Assembly (NCBI GenBank): GCA_944372365.1
Contig: CALVYP010000001.1
Location: 249,691-313,690 of the forward strand
Source: an uncultured Clostridia bacterium
GTDB taxonomy: Bacteria; Bacillota; Clostridia; Christensenellales; UBA1242
DNA length: 64,000 bases
Direction: 5' to 3'
Program-made: the position numbers and the translations under genes
In this document: in pieces, positions 1 through 8,820 of the stretch
Layout of the letters: every line of letters starts with the position of its first letter
How positions within the stretch are numbered: the first letter of the stretch is position 1
Notes under the pieces: model-generated
The model's database searches: none
Told to the model about the DNA's origin: nothing
The model's input: only the letters and a program-made list of their open reading frames with translations

Positions 1-193
1 CTTCAACTTTAACATCTGCCTTAATCTTTTTTTCGATTGAAAGATCTGTGTCCGTTGCAGAAAGAGTGAGTTCGTTGTCTTCTGCCGAAATTTTTATTCC
101 TTCTAAAATTGGGTTTGTAACCTTGTTTGAAATTGCTTTGCTAACTTTTAAAAATGCATCTGAAAGTTCAAGACCTATACAATTTAATAACAT
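1..193 (-). CDS. dnaN: DNA polymerase III beta subunit (sliding clamp), N-terminal part
   Basis: Only the first ~64 codons are in the window; the gene continues off the left edge. The minus-strand translation starts MLLNCIGLELSDAFLKVSKA and continues with NPILEGIKISAEDNELTL and ATDTDLSIE, which is the typical first domain of the beta clamp (VSKAVSSKTTLPILEG-like in other Firmicutes). The clamp is a dimeric ring that tethers the replicative polymerase to DNA. The start is the ATG at 191-193, preceded on the minus strand by a strong AAAGGAG ribosome site. It lies downstream of dnaA on the same strand, the usual dnaA-dnaN order. The oriC-like spacer lies between them. Confidence 0.93.
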   Translation of the reverse strand, partial: MLLNCIGLELSDAFLKVSKAISNKVTNPILEGIKISAEDNELTLSATDTDLSIEKKIKADVKVE

Positions 194-405
194 TTTTTCT
201 CTCCTTTGGCGCGCGCCCTTGATATAGATTATTTTTATTTTTTTTTAATACTAGATTTAATAATAGTGCGATGTGTAAATGTGGATAAGTTTTGAAAGGA
301 ACAATTTATTGTGCCAAAAACAGCCAGTTTTGTTTTTGTGACACTATATATTGTTTACATTGTTGTGGACAAAATGTTTATAAGTGTGTGTGTAACTTTG
401 ATAAG
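194..405. promoter_or_regulatory. oriC-like dnaA-dnaN intergenic region with DnaA boxes
   Basis: This 212-bp spacer contains one perfect DnaA box on the minus strand at 280-288 (TGTGGATAA), a one-mismatch box at 364-372 (TGTGGACAA), and a third, TTATCCACT, at 406-414 overlapping the dnaA stop codon. A very AT-rich stretch (about 225-262, including a run of ten T) could serve as the unwinding element. It must also carry the dnaN promoter. The dnaA-dnaN spacer is a usual place for oriC in Bacillota. The assignment as origin is inferred from these boxes and the gene order. Confidence 0.65.
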
Positions 406-1755
406 TTATCCACTTGTTAACATTTTTTTAATTTCACTGACAAAGGTTTGTGTTTTGCGATTGTGTTTTATTTCGTCGGTGATTTTATCTCTTGCATGCA
501 TTATTGTTGTGTGATCTCTGCCGCCAAAAATTTTTCCTATGGTGACAAGTGGAAGTTCAAGCATTTCACTTATCATATATATAGCAATCATTCTTGGCTC
601 AACAATTTCTTTGGACTTTTTCTTTCCAACAATATCTGATCGAGAGATGTCAAAATATTCGCACACGGCTGAAATAATTTGTTCGGTGTTTGCTCCGCCT
701 TCATTTCTCTCTTCATACTTATCGTTGAAGGCTTCTTTAACATCAGCAAGATCAGCTGTTGTTTTGCCAACAAGGTTTGAAAGAAAGCAAACTTTTGAAA
801 GCATTCCTTCAAGTTCTCTCACGTTGGAATCTATCTTGTCGGCAATGTAGGAGAGAGCTTTGTCGGTGATGGAATATTTTTCTATCTGACATTTTTTTCT
901 TAAAATTGCAACCCTTGTTTCAAAATCTGGCGATTGCAAATCTTGAATAAGCCCCATTGTAAAGCGAGAGCGCAATCTTTCTTCAAGAGTTTCAATTTCT
1001 TTAGGTGGACGATCAGATGAGATTATAATTTGTTTGCCGTATTGATGCAGATCGTTGAAAGTGTTGAAAAACTCTTCCTGAGTGCTGGTTTTTTTGGAAA
1101 TAAACTGAATGTCGTCAACCATCAAAACATCGCAGCTTCTATATTTATCTCTAAATTCCGAATAGGTTTTTGCTTTGCTGGTTGAGCCAAGCGATTCGAT
1201 ATAGTCGTTTGTAAACTGCTCGCATGTGACATACTTTATTTTCAAGTTTGGGCTTGCCGAGCGAATATAGTTGCCGATAGCGTGCAGAAGGTGAGTTTTT
1301 CCAAGCCCAACGCCGCCGTATATAAACAGCGGGTTAAAGTTTTTTCCTGGATTTTCAGCAACCGCCCTTGCAGCGGCATAAGCTGTTTGATTGCATTTGC
1401 CAACAACATAGTTGTTGAAAGTATACTTTGGGTTAAACGGATTTTTGTTTGCTTCAACATCAAGCGCGGTTTTTGTTGGTTTGTTTTTTGCAATGTATTG
1501 CGCTTCTTCTTGCGGATCTAAAATTTCAATGTCTATGTTTTCACCAAAAACGTCGCCAGTTGCACTTTTAAGCTTATCAAAATAGTTTTTAAGAATTTGA
1601 TTTTTTGCAAAGGTTGATTTTGTGGATAAAACAAGCGTGTCGTTTGCCATATCTACAACTTTCAGTGGCTTAAACCACATAACAAAAGAAACATTGGAAA
1701 CCGAAAGTTCCAATTTTTCTAAAACAATATTCCAAAGTTTGTTTATCTCTTGCAT
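406..1755 (-). CDS. dnaA: Chromosomal replication initiator DnaA
   Basis: 449 residues, the normal family length. An N-terminal domain I (MQEINKLWNIVLEKLE) is followed by a linker. The AAA+ domain has Walker A GGVGLGKTHLL (~147-157) and Walker B VLMVDDIQF. The C-terminal DNA-binding helix-turn-helix carries the signature GGRDHTTIMHARDKI, which reads DnaA boxes. The protein binds oriC, opens the duplex and loads DnaB (encoded at 24362). The start ATG at 1753-1755 is the first Met of a well-conserved N-terminus. A perfect DnaA box also lies inside the coding region at 1621-1629. The gene is divergent from recF. Confidence 0.98.
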   Translation of the reverse strand: MQEINKLWNIVLEKLELSVSNVSFVMWFKPLKVVDMANDTLVLSTKSTFAKNQILKNYFDKLKSATGDVFGENIDIEILDPQEEAQYIAKNKPTKTALDVEANKNPFNPKYTFNNYVVGKCNQTAYAAARAVAENPGKNFNPLFIYGGVGLGKTHLLHAIGNYIRSASPNLKIKYVTCEQFTNDYIESLGSTSKAKTYSEFRDKYRSCDVLMVDDIQFISKKTSTQEEFFNTFNDLHQYGKQIIISSDRPPKEIETLEERLRSRFTMGLIQDLQSPDFETRVAILRKKCQIEKYSITDKALSYIADKIDSNVRELEGMLSKVCFLSNLVGKTTADLADVKEAFNDKYEERNEGGANTEQIISAVCEYFDISRSDIVGKKKSKEIVEPRMIAIYMISEMLELPLVTIGKIFGGRDHTTIMHARDKITDEIKHNRKTQTFVSEIKKMLTSG

Positions 1756-1877
1756 GTGAAATCCTTTAATCTAATTTTACTCATATCAGCCGTTTAAGTC
1801 AAGCAAGGGTGAAACAAAAATCAAAAATAATTTTTTTGTTACATAGCCCAATTAAAACGCAAAAAGTTTTTTAAATA

Positions 1878-1892
1878 TGATATAATAATAAA
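1878..1892 (+). promoter_or_regulatory. Extended -10 promoter of recF, apparently leaderless
   Basis: TATAAT at 1881-1886 with TG at 1878-1879 forms an extended -10 element. The recF GTG follows after only 6 nt. Transcription would start at about the first base of the start codon, so the message has no room for a ribosome-binding site. No good -35 box is seen. Confidence 0.6.
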
Positions 1893-2960
1893 GTGAAAAT
1901 AAAAAGCCTTAAACTTAAAGATTTTAGAAACTATCAAAGCGCGCAAATATCTTTTTCATCGGGCGTAAACTCTTTGGTGGGAAAAAACGCACAAGGTAAA
2001 ACCAACCTTATTGAGGCAATATATTTTGCTTGCATCGGCAAAAGTTTTAGAGCGTCAAAAGAAAAACAACTTATTTCTTGGGGAAAAGATAGGGCAAACA
2101 TAGATCTTCAAGCAGACAACGGAATAAGGAAAAAAAGTATATCCGTAATTTTGCAAAGCGTTGGAAAAAAGATTGTTAAAATGGATGGATTGAATATAAG
2201 AAGAATAGGCGACGTTTTGGGCGAAGTGCCGATTGTTTTCTTTTCACCAGACGAACTTAGGCTGGTTAAAGAAAGCCCAGAAGAAAGGCGAAAGTTTATG
2301 AATATTGACATATCTCAAACAGATAAAAAATATTTCTATTTGCTTTCAAGATACGAAAAAATTTTAGATAATCGCAACAAACTTTTAAAATCTTCACAAA
2401 ACAAAGAAGTGGTTTTGCAAACGATAGATATTTGGAACAGGGCTATTGCAAGCGCGGGGATTAAAATTGCCGCGGCAAGAAAAAAGTTTATTCAAAATCT
2501 TGCGCCGTATGCCGATATGGCAAACAAATATATCTCAAACGGAGAAGAGTTGAAAATTGCTTATAACGGCGTTAAGGCGGAAAGCGAAGAAGAATATATT
2601 TCAAACCTTGAAAAAAACTTTGAAAAGGATTATAAACTTGGCTACACCACATTTGGTGTGCATCGCGATGATATAGATATATATTTAAACGGCACAGAAG
2701 TAAAAAACTTTGGATCGCAGGGGCAGCAGCGAACGGCGGCACTTTCACTTAAACTTGCCGAACTTGAAATAATAAAAAGCATAACCGGAGAGTATCCAGT
2801 GCTTATTCTAGACGATGTTTTTTCAGAACTCGATGAAGAAAGGCGAAAAAGGCTTGTTAAGTTTACATCGCGCTGCCAAACCATAATCACAACCACTGAC
2901 GAGAGTTTTTGCGAAGGAAAAATAATAAAAATTCAAGACGGCAAAGTTGTAAACAACTAG
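1893..2960 (+). CDS. recF: DNA replication and repair protein RecF
   Basis: 355 residues, normal length. This SMC-like ATPase helps load RecA at gaps. The N-terminus MKIKSLKLKDFRNYQ is characteristic. Walker A GKNAQGKTN is at ~30-38. The C-terminal part has the ABC signature-like region (GSQGQQRTAALSLKLAE) and Walker B LILDDVFSELD. The only start compatible with the conserved N-terminus is GTG at 1893, which has no ribosome site and sits 6 nt after a TATAAT box. In most Bacillota recF follows dnaN on the same strand. Here it is alone and divergent from dnaA. Confidence 0.97.
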   Translation: MKIKSLKLKDFRNYQSAQISFSSGVNSLVGKNAQGKTNLIEAIYFACIGKSFRASKEKQLISWGKDRANIDLQADNGIRKKSISVILQSVGKKIVKMDGLNIRRIGDVLGEVPIVFFSPDELRLVKESPEERRKFMNIDISQTDKKYFYLLSRYEKILDNRNKLLKSSQNKEVVLQTIDIWNRAIASAGIKIAAARKKFIQNLAPYADMANKYISNGEELKIAYNGVKAESEEEYISNLEKNFEKDYKLGYTTFGVHRDDIDIYLNGTEVKNFGSQGQQRTAALSLKLAELEIIKSITGEYPVLILDDVFSELDEERRKRLVKFTSRCQTIITTTDESFCEGKIIKIQDGKVVNN

Positions 2961-2970
2961 GCAAATGTGC

Positions 2971-2999
2971 TTGACAAATTTAAAGCAAATAAATATAAT
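2971..2999 (+). promoter_or_regulatory. Consensus sigma-A promoter for the aspS-asnS operon
   Basis: TTGACA at 2971-2976, a 17-bp spacer and TATAAT at 2994-2999 match both consensus hexamers exactly. The predicted start (~3006) leads directly into the T-box leader. Confidence 0.85.
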
Positions 3000-3005
3000 T
3001 TTTAC

Positions 3006-3223
3006 ATCAAGCGTTTGAGGAAAAACAGAGTAAGTTTTCTAAGCGGCAAACAGTGAGGCGGGATAGTGAAAACCGCTTGCGACAAGCATTAAACCCAAGA
3101 ACAGTTTTCCAAGTTTGATCGGGATAGCCCGTTAAAGCATGCATTTAAGTGGCCGTTAAGGCAAGTTAGGTGGCACCGCGGAAAAATTTTTCGTCCTAAC
3201 ACTTCTCTAGTGTTAGGTTTTTT
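3006..3223 (+). ncRNA. T-box riboswitch leader of aspS-asnS
   Basis: The leader contains the diagnostic T-box bulge AGGTGGCACCGCGG at 3168-3181, which pairs with the uncharged tRNA acceptor end. It is followed by a strong terminator hairpin (CCTAACACT / AGTGTTAGG, 3195-3217) with a T-run to 3223. The base of Stem I can form from GGAAAAAC (~3019) and GTTTTCC (~3103). An upper helix AAGCGG/CCGCTT encloses an AGTGA motif. Downstream of this helix, GAC at 3081-3083, followed by a purine, is the best specifier codon and would sense tRNA-Asp. AAC at 3092 or 3100 (Asn) cannot be excluded. Low charging would switch on both synthetases. Confidence 0.92.
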
Positions 3224-3237
3224 ATTAAGGAGAGAAC

Positions 3238-4986
3238 ATGAAACAAAACAAATTTAGAACTCACTCTTGTGAAGAACTTAGACTTTCAGATGTTGGAAAA
3301 AGCGTTTTGCTAAGCGGCTGGGTAAACTCAATTCGCAGACTTGGCGGAATAACCTTTTTAACGCTTAGAGACAGCTATGGCATCACTCAAATTTTGGTGA
3401 GAGATGAAGATATGCTTGAAGGAGTTGTTAAAGAGAGCGTTATAAAAGTTGAAGGAAAGGTTGTTGAAAGAGAAAGCAAAAACCCTAAGATGCCAACGGG
3501 AGATATTGAAGTCGAAGCAAAAAGCATTGAAATTTTAGGCAAATGCAAAAATGTTCTTCCTTTTGAAGTGGCAGACGCGCCGCAAACAAAAGAAGAGCTT
3601 AGGCTGAAATACAGGTTTTTAGATTTAAGGCATCCAGACCTTCACAGCCGCATTTTAAAAAGGGCGCAGATATTAAAATTTGTGCGCGACAGACTTACTG
3701 AGCTTGGTTTTACAGAGTTTCAAACACCAATTCTTGCCAACACATCGCCAGAAGGTGCGAGAGATTTTATTGTTCCAACCATTCTTGCCCCTGGTGAGTT
3801 TTATGCTCTTCCACAATCACCACAGCAGTTTAAACAGCTGCTTATGGCAAGCGGTTTTGACAGGTATTTTCAAATTGCGCCATGTTTTAGAAATGAAGCG
3901 GCAAGGGCAGACAGAACCCCCGGTGAGTTTTATCAAATAGACCTTGAAATGGCGTTTGCAACGCAGGACGATGTTTTTGAAGTTTGCGAAACTTTGGCAA
4001 GCGAAATTTTCCAAAACTTTACAACTTTGCAGGTTAGCAAGCCGCCGTTTAAAAGAATTAAGTGGCGCGACGCTATGCAAAAATATTGTTCTGATAAGCC
4101 AGATTTAAGAAATCCACTAACCGTAAGCGACCAAACCGAGTTTTTTAAAAACAGCGATATCGGGTTTTTAAAAGGCAAAACAGTTAAAGCAATCAAGATT
4201 GATGCCGCACAAAAATCACGCAAGTTTTTTGATGAAATAAACAGCTATATTGTTTCAATCGAAGGCAAAGGCGCAGCTTGGGTGAAGATCAACGAAGGAC
4301 AGATGACAGGCTCAATTTCAAAACTTTTAACCGACGAACAAAAGCAAATTTTGCAAAACGCTTTTGATTTAAAAGAAGGGCAAGCGCTTGTTTTTGTGGG
4401 AGATGAAGAAGAAAAGGCAATCTATCTTGCAGGAGCGCTTAGAAACTATCTTGGCGAGGCGCTTGAACTTATTGATAAAAACAAGGTTGAATTTTGCTGG
4501 ATTGTAGATTTTCCTTTCTATGAAAAAAATCCAGACACAGGCAAACCAGACTTTGCACACAATCCGTTTTCAATGCCACAAGGTGAGCTGAAAGCGCTTG
4601 AAAGTCAAAACCCATTTGACATTGTCGCTTATCAATATGACCTTGTTTGCAACGGCTATGAAATGCTTTCGGGAGCGATAAGAAACCATGATCCAGAAAT
4701 CATGGTTAAGGCGTTTGAAATTGCTGGATATCCAAAAGAAGTTGTTGAAAGCAAATTTCCAGCACTTTACAACGCGTTCCAATATGGCGCGCCACCACAC
4801 GCTGGCGCTGCGTTCGGTTTTGACAGAATGCTTATGCCAATCATGAATCAAGAAAGCATGCGCGAAGTCATCGCTTTTCCACTCAACAAAAACGGAAGAG
4901 ATTTGCTTATGGGCTCGCCGTCAAGGCCGTTTGATCAGCAGCTTAAAGATGTTCACATCAAATTAGATTTAAAGGAAGAGAAATGA
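3238..4986 (+). CDS. aspS: Aspartyl-tRNA synthetase
   Basis: 582 residues, the length of a bacterial-type AspRS. An N-terminal OB-fold anticodon-binding domain (residues ~15-105, [20 protein letters not shown]) is followed by the class II catalytic core: motif 2 [19 protein letters not shown], the bacterial GAD insertion domain (~280-420), and motif 3 [12 protein letters not shown] near the C-terminus. The gene starts 15 nt after the T-box terminator with a strong AAGGAGAG ribosome site. It overlaps asnS by 4 nt (ATGA), so the two are co-translated. Expression is expected to rise when tRNA charging falls. Confidence 0.97.
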   Translation: MKQNKFRTHSCEELRLSDVGKSVLLSGWVNSIRRLGGITFLTLRDSYGITQILVRDEDMLEGVVKESVIKVEGKVVERESKNPKMPTGDIEVEAKSIEILGKCKNVLPFEVADAPQTKEELRLKYRFLDLRHPDLHSRILKRAQILKFVRDRLTELGFTEFQTPILANTSPEGARDFIVPTILAPGEFYALPQSPQQFKQLLMASGFDRYFQIAPCFRNEAARADRTPGEFYQIDLEMAFATQDDVFEVCETLASEIFQNFTTLQVSKPPFKRIKWRDAMQKYCSDKPDLRNPLTVSDQTEFFKNSDIGFLKGKTVKAIKIDAAQKSRKFFDEINSYIVSIEGKGAAWVKINEGQMTGSISKLLTDEQKQILQNAFDLKEGQALVFVGDEEEKAIYLAGALRNYLGEALELIDKNKVEFCWIVDFPFYEKNPDTGKPDFAHNPFSMPQGELKALESQNPFDIVAYQYDLVCNGYEMLSGAIRNHDPEIMVKAFEIAGYPKEVVESKFPALYNAFQYGAPPHAGAAFGFDRMLMPIMNQESMREVIAFPLNKNGRDLLMGSPSRPFDQQLKDVHIKLDLKEEK

Positions 4987-6371
4987 AAAGGGTAGAGCTT
5001 AAAGATTTACAAAAAAACTTTGAAAAATATGATGGCAAAACCATCAGAGTTTGCGGCTGGGCAAGAACTGTTCGTGACAGCAAAAACATTGGCTTCATCG
5101 AACTCAACGACGGCGCTTTCAAAAGCGTGCAGATTGTTTTGGAGCGCGCTAAACTTGCAAACTATGACGCACTTGTAAAGCAAAATGTTGGGGCTTCTTT
5201 TGAAATAGAAGGAAAGGTTATCGTAACGCCGCAAGCAAAACAGCCGTTTGAAATCAACGCCGACAAGGCGGAGGTGCTTGGCGAAAGCGCAACTGACTAT
5301 CCACTTCAAAAGAAGGGGCACACGATTGAATTTTTGCGCAGCATTCCGTTTATCAGAGCAAGGGGAAATCTTTTTAACGCTGTGTTTAGGGTGCGTTCTG
5401 TGGCAGCGTTTGCAATTCACAAGTTTTTTAATGAAAGAAACTTTGTTTACATTCACACGCCTATCATCACTGGCAGCGACTGTGAAGGCGCAGGCGAAAT
5501 GTTTCAAGTTACAACTCTTGATATGCAAAAACCGCCTGTTAAAGATGGAAAGATCGATTATTCAAAAGATTTTTTTGGCAAGAAGGCGTCACTTACGGTT
5601 TCAGGGCAGCTTAACGAAGAGTGTTTAACTCACGCTTTCGGCAAAACCTATACTTTTGGCCCAACTTTTAGGGCTGAGAAATCCAACACCACGCGCCACG
5701 CGGCAGAATTTTGGATGATGGAGCCAGAGATGTGCTTCTGTGAGCTTGACGAGCTTATGGACAATGAAGAAGAAATGGTTAAGTATGTCATCTCATATGT
5801 GCTTGAAAACTGCAAAGACGAAATGGAATTTTTAAACAGATTTGTAGATAACGGTTTGCTTGAAAGGCTTAAAAACATTGTTGAAAGCAAGTTTGTAAGG
5901 CTGGATTATACTTCAGCAATAGACATTCTTTTAAAGGCTGACAAAAAGTTTGTTTTCCCTGTAAAGTGGGGAGTGGATTTACAATCAGAGCATGAAAGAT
6001 ATCTCACCGAAGAAGTTTACAAAAAGCCTGTGTTTTTAACCAACTATCCAAAAGAGATAAAGGCCTTCTACATGCGCCTTAATGATGATGGCAAAACCGT
6101 TGCCGCCGTGGATTTGCTTGTTCCTGCCATAGGCGAGTTGATCGGTGGAAGCCAAAGAGAAGAAAGGCTTGATGTTTTAAAATCGCGTATGGCGGAACTT
6201 GGGCTTAAAGAAGAAGATTATAAATGGTATTTAGATACCCGCCGCTATGGCACAAACAAACACTCGGGCTATGGGCTTGGTTTTGAAAGAATGGTTATGT
6301 ATCTAACCGGCATTTCAAACATCCGCGACGTGGAAATTTTTCCAAGAACGGTTGGCTCGTTGGAAGGATAA
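4983..6371 (+). CDS. asnS: Asparaginyl-tRNA synthetase
   Basis: 462 residues, normal for AsnRS. The N-terminal OB fold ([23 protein letters not shown]) is followed directly by the class II core with no bacterial AspRS insertion domain. The core has motif 2 with [21 protein letters not shown] and motif 3 [15 protein letters not shown]. The NTTRH/AEFWM sequence separates AsnRS from archaeal-type AspRS. The start overlaps the aspS stop (ATGA), so both are controlled by the same T-box. The presence of AsnRS means that Asn-tRNA can be made directly, without relying on GatCAB. Confidence 0.96.
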   Translation: MKRVELKDLQKNFEKYDGKTIRVCGWARTVRDSKNIGFIELNDGAFKSVQIVLERAKLANYDALVKQNVGASFEIEGKVIVTPQAKQPFEINADKAEVLGESATDYPLQKKGHTIEFLRSIPFIRARGNLFNAVFRVRSVAAFAIHKFFNERNFVYIHTPIITGSDCEGAGEMFQVTTLDMQKPPVKDGKIDYSKDFFGKKASLTVSGQLNEECLTHAFGKTYTFGPTFRAEKSNTTRHAAEFWMMEPEMCFCELDELMDNEEEMVKYVISYVLENCKDEMEFLNRFVDNGLLERLKNIVESKFVRLDYTSAIDILLKADKKFVFPVKWGVDLQSEHERYLTEEVYKKPVFLTNYPKEIKAFYMRLNDDGKTVAAVDLLVPAIGELIGGSQREERLDVLKSRMAELGLKEEDYKWYLDTRRYGTNKHSGYGLGFERMVMYLTGISNIRDVEIFPRTVGSLEG

Positions 6372-6400
6372 AAAAAATCAGGCAATGCCTGATTTTTTTT
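6372..6400. terminator. Rho-independent terminator after asnS (bidirectional)
   Basis: ATCAGGC-aat-GCCTGAT with an A-run on the left and eight T on the right. It can also end transcription of the minus-strand gene at 6414-7046. Confidence 0.9.
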
Positions 6401-6413
6401 GTGTTTTAAAATT

Positions 6414-7046
6414 TTATAATGTTCTATCGTGCCCTGCAGATGAAGAAGATGAAGACGGCAAAGTCATATCATATGTTGAAGCATCTTCGCCATCGGCAAT
6501 CGCTTTAACTTTTCCAATTATTGGATAGGTTGTTGTCATAAGATCTTTGTCAGTTTTAACTTGTTCTGTTTTCCACTCTAAGAAGCCGTTTAAGTTGTTG
6601 CTGTAAGCAGTGATTTTGCCATTTATGCTTTTTGCGCTCTTTCCTTTTTTTGCAAGCCTTTCTTGCTTTTTTGCAACCAAACCATCTATTGTTCTTGCAT
6701 AGGTTGCTCTAAATTCATCGTCTGCCAACAGAACATACGGCGTTTTTATCAAAACATGTTCAAGCATTTTTGGTTTGTTGTAATATTTCTTTTGACAAGC
6801 GCTTATAAGGTTTGTGAAAATTTCTTTAAGCCTTGCAATTTCAAAAGGACGATATGCCGAAGAAGAAGTTGTGTCAAACGCGCTAAAAGTGTAGGTGAAT
6901 TTAGGCCTGCGAACAGGTTTTTTTACACCTTCTTTTACAACAATTTTTAAATCTCGCCCAGCGCGCACATGAGAAACTGACTCCCAGTGGCACTCGCCTT
7001 TGTCTTTAACAGACCTGTTTTTATAATGAGTGTAATAATAACGCAT
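6414..7046 (-). CDS. Hypothetical protein, 210 residues
   Basis: I do not recognise this family. The protein starts MRYYYTHYKNRSVKDKGECHW and is basic in its middle (KKQERLAKKGKSAKS, ~130-145). It has no signal peptide or membrane segment and ends in a Ser-rich low-complexity tail (LPSSSSSSAGHDRTL). It is predicted cytoplasmic. The ATG at 7044-7046 is preceded by GGAGGATATAG, a good ribosome site. It is a single-gene unit between the asnS terminator and tRNA-Asn. The basic, helical middle would be compatible with nucleic-acid binding, but this is only a composition argument. Confidence 0.7.
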   Translation of the reverse strand: MRYYYTHYKNRSVKDKGECHWESVSHVRAGRDLKIVVKEGVKKPVRRPKFTYTFSAFDTTSSSAYRPFEIARLKEIFTNLISACQKKYYNKPKMLEHVLIKTPYVLLADDEFRATYARTIDGLVAKKQERLAKKGKSAKSINGKITAYSNNLNGFLEWKTEQVKTDKDLMTTTYPIIGKVKAIADGEDASTYDMTLPSSSSSSAGHDRTL

Positions 7047-7140
7047 CTATATCCTCCGAATTGATATAAAAATTATATCACCACACAAGGTAAATGTCAA
7101 TATGGGATTTTAATTTAGCATACGGGGCAGAGAGGAGATA

Positions 7141-7171
7141 AAAAAAACCGATGCAGCAAGGCATCGATTTT
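7141..7171 (-). terminator. Terminator of tRNA-Asn
   Basis: Read on the minus strand: ATCGATGC-cttgct-GCATCGGT followed by seven T, immediately downstream of tRNA-Asn. Confidence 0.85.
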
Positions 7172-7175
7172 ACTT

Positions 7176-7225
<50 letters not shown>

Positions 7226-7250
<25 letters not shown>

Positions 7251-7463
7251 AAATATTAAGTTGCTAGAGCACTCGGCCAGTTAACCGACTATCGGTTTAA
7301 CTACGCTTACGCTCCGTACGCAGGGCTACGCCCTTGGCGTTCAGCCTCGTGCTCCACCGCTGAGCTAAGGAGGCAAATATTAAGTTGTTAGAGCACTCGG
7401 CCAGTTAACCGACTATCGGTTTAACTACGCTTACGCTCCGTACGCAGGGCTACGCCCTTGGCG
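7226..7463. repeat. Tandem 114-bp duplication containing the 5' half of tRNA-Asn
   Basis: 7226-7339 and 7350-7463 are direct repeats (period 124) with a single visible mismatch (C/T in AAGTTG-C/T-TAGAGC). The first unit begins inside the functional tRNA-Asn. The second carries only a tRNA 5'-half fragment (positions ~7351-7374) and is not a functional tRNA. Each unit also contains an opposite-strand piece resembling the tRNA anticodon arm (GAGCACTCGGC...GTTAACCG) that can fold on itself (GTTAACCG / CGGTTtAAC), and a GC-rich block with the palindrome AGGGC-tac-GCCCT. Confidence 0.9.
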
Positions 7464-7655
7464 CAATGCGGCTAATACGGTGATAAAAGCCTAGAATTTT
7501 GCGAAAAGCCTGAAAATGGCTAATCGCAATTCTTTTGTGCTTTGCAAACAAGTTAGGGAGGGAGAAAAACTGTTTGCGTTAGATATAATATCATTCAAAA
7601 ATATAATTGTCAATTAAATTTGCAAAAATTTTTCCAACTAGTCAAAAAAAGAAAC
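7464..7655. other. Non-coding stretch upstream of the CvpA-like gene
   Basis: No gene is seen. It holds an imperfect hairpin at 7501-7527 (GCGAaaaGCC / GGCtaaTCGC), an orphan ribosome-site-like AGGGAGGGAG at ~7555 with no start codon behind it, and two TATAAT boxes (7584-7589, 7602-7607) that could drive the gene at 7656. Confidence 0.5.
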
Positions 7656-8342
7656 ATGAACACAATTTTGGTTGCGATTGTCGCGGCAACTTCTGTTTCG
7701 GGAGCAGTTAAAGGCTTCGGGAAAAGTTTGTTTTCGGTTACATGCATGCTTGTAAGTGCGATTGTGGCCTTTTTTGCGGCAAGATTGCTGTTGCAGCCGC
7801 TGGTTGACGCCGGTTTTCTTTTTCAACCCATCAAAGCGCTTACAAACAGCGTTTTGGAAGGTGTGGATGAAAACCTTGTTTGCAAATCGTTTGAAAACAT
7901 GTTGCAGATTGAAGAGTTTTTGGCGTCGGTGGATTATTCAAGCTTTACAAAAAACACCCTTTTAAACATTCTAGGCAGCATTCAATTTGCTGGAAACCAA
8001 ACTATTTCAGGGTTAATTTGCAACAGGTTGCATGCGTTTATTATAAATGTTTTATTATTTTTTATATTATATATAATAATTTACGCTCTTTTAAAGTTTT
8101 TGCAGCCGCTTTTTTGCAAAATAATAAAACTTGGCGGACTGGTTGCAACAGACAAAGTGGTTGGCTTTATTTTTGGGGTTGTTAAAGGGTTGGCCATTTA
8201 TGCGCTTTTCACTGTTTTTGCAATTTGTTTAGCAAACGCGCTCTTTTCGGATTGGATTATACAAAAAATAAATCAAGGCTATGTTTCTGCCCTGATTTAT
8301 CAAAATTATTCAAGCATGATTTTAAAATTGTTCGGGTTGTGA
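7656..8342 (+). CDS. CvpA-like membrane protein
   Basis: 228 residues with about four hydrophobic segments (~5-25, ~27-48, ~135-160, ~180-210). The N-terminus MNTILVAIVAATSVSGAVKGFGKSLFS, with a small loop and a KGF/G turn, fits the CvpA family (colicin V production-like). These are integral membrane proteins of uncertain function, often near cell-division or sporulation genes in Bacillota. The ATG at 7656 gives the usual CvpA N-terminus. A TTG at 7620 in the same frame would add 12 residues. The ribosome site is weak (AAAAGAAAC). The 3' end overlaps the convergent divIC-like gene by 21 nt. The family call is by pattern and moderately sure. Confidence 0.7.
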   Translation: MNTILVAIVAATSVSGAVKGFGKSLFSVTCMLVSAIVAFFAARLLLQPLVDAGFLFQPIKALTNSVLEGVDENLVCKSFENMLQIEEFLASVDYSSFTKNTLLNILGSIQFAGNQTISGLICNRLHAFIINVLLFFILYIIIYALLKFLQPLFCKIIKLGGLVATDKVVGFIFGVVKGLAIYALFTVFAICLANALFSDWIIQKINQGYVSALIYQNYSSMILKLFGL

Positions 8343-8507
8343 GTTTTGCAAAACTTCTTCAATTTGACTGTTTTCCTGCTGCAAATCTTGTGTGTCTTTT
8401 TTGATGATTGCCGAAGAAATAAGCATTGCTATGATTGCGACAACAACCAAAGCAAAAAGCACAATCAGCGAAATTTTAATTATTTTTTTTCTTTTTTCTT
8501 CTTGCAT
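8322..8507 (-). CDS. Small septum-initiator-like (DivIC/FtsB-type) membrane protein
   Basis: 61 residues from the ATG at 8505-8507: a basic cytoplasmic start (MQEEKRKKIIK), one membrane helix (~11-34), then a short helix rich in Q, E and N (KKDTQDLQQENSQIEEVLQ) that could form a coiled coil. This is the architecture of DivIC/FtsL/FtsB, but the extracellular part is shorter than usual. Its position directly after yabQ supports this, because divIC follows yabP-yabQ in Bacillus. The start overlaps the yabQ coding region by 32 nt. An upstream in-frame ATG (8532) is possible but lies deeper within yabQ. Confidence 0.6.
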   Translation of the reverse strand: MQEEKRKKIIKISLIVLFALVVVAIIAMLISSAIIKKDTQDLQQENSQIEEVLQNSQPEQF

Positions 8508-8820
8508 ACAGCTTATTATAGCATATTTTGGCAACTTTTACAAAAATTTTGTTTAAAACAAAAAAGGTTGCGATTATAGAGAAAACAAAAGTTGCGATTG
8601 CAAAAAGCCTAAATTGACCATAGTTTGTTGAAAGGTTTATAAAATAAAATATAGCTGCACAGCAAATGGTGCAAAAAAAGTTTGCAACATCAAAACAAAT
8701 GCGCTTTGCCTTTAAGGCTATAAGCAGAGAGTGAGCAAGAACAAACAAAAGCCCACCAGCAATTCCACCAGCAAGCATACATGCAAAAATTACAGGTTGT
8801 GAAAGCGTGGTGTAAAGCAT
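8476..8820 (-). CDS. yabQ: Spore cortex biosynthesis protein YabQ
   Basis: 114 residues, about four membrane segments and a Lys-rich cytoplasmic tail (ARRKKKKNN). The sequence NLSTNYGQFRLFAIATFVF is the YabQ family signature (TNYGQFRLF in many spore formers), and the N-terminus MLYTTLSQPVIFACMLAGG also fits. YabQ sits in the outer forespore membrane in Bacillus and is needed for cortex formation. The ATG overlaps the yabP stop (TAATG), so the two are translationally coupled. This is evidence that the organism makes endospores. Confidence 0.88.
   Translation of the reverse strand: MLYTTLSQPVIFACMLAGGIAGGLLFVLAHSLLIALKAKRICFDVANFFCTICCAAIFYFINLSTNYGQFRLFAIATFVFSIIATFFVLNKIFVKVAKICYNKLYARRKKKKNN

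Noticed and set aside
311-514. Small hydrophobic frame opposite the dnaA end
   Set aside because: It overlaps the candidate origin and the dnaA 3' end, has no ribosome site, and its hydrophobicity follows from T-rich DNA.
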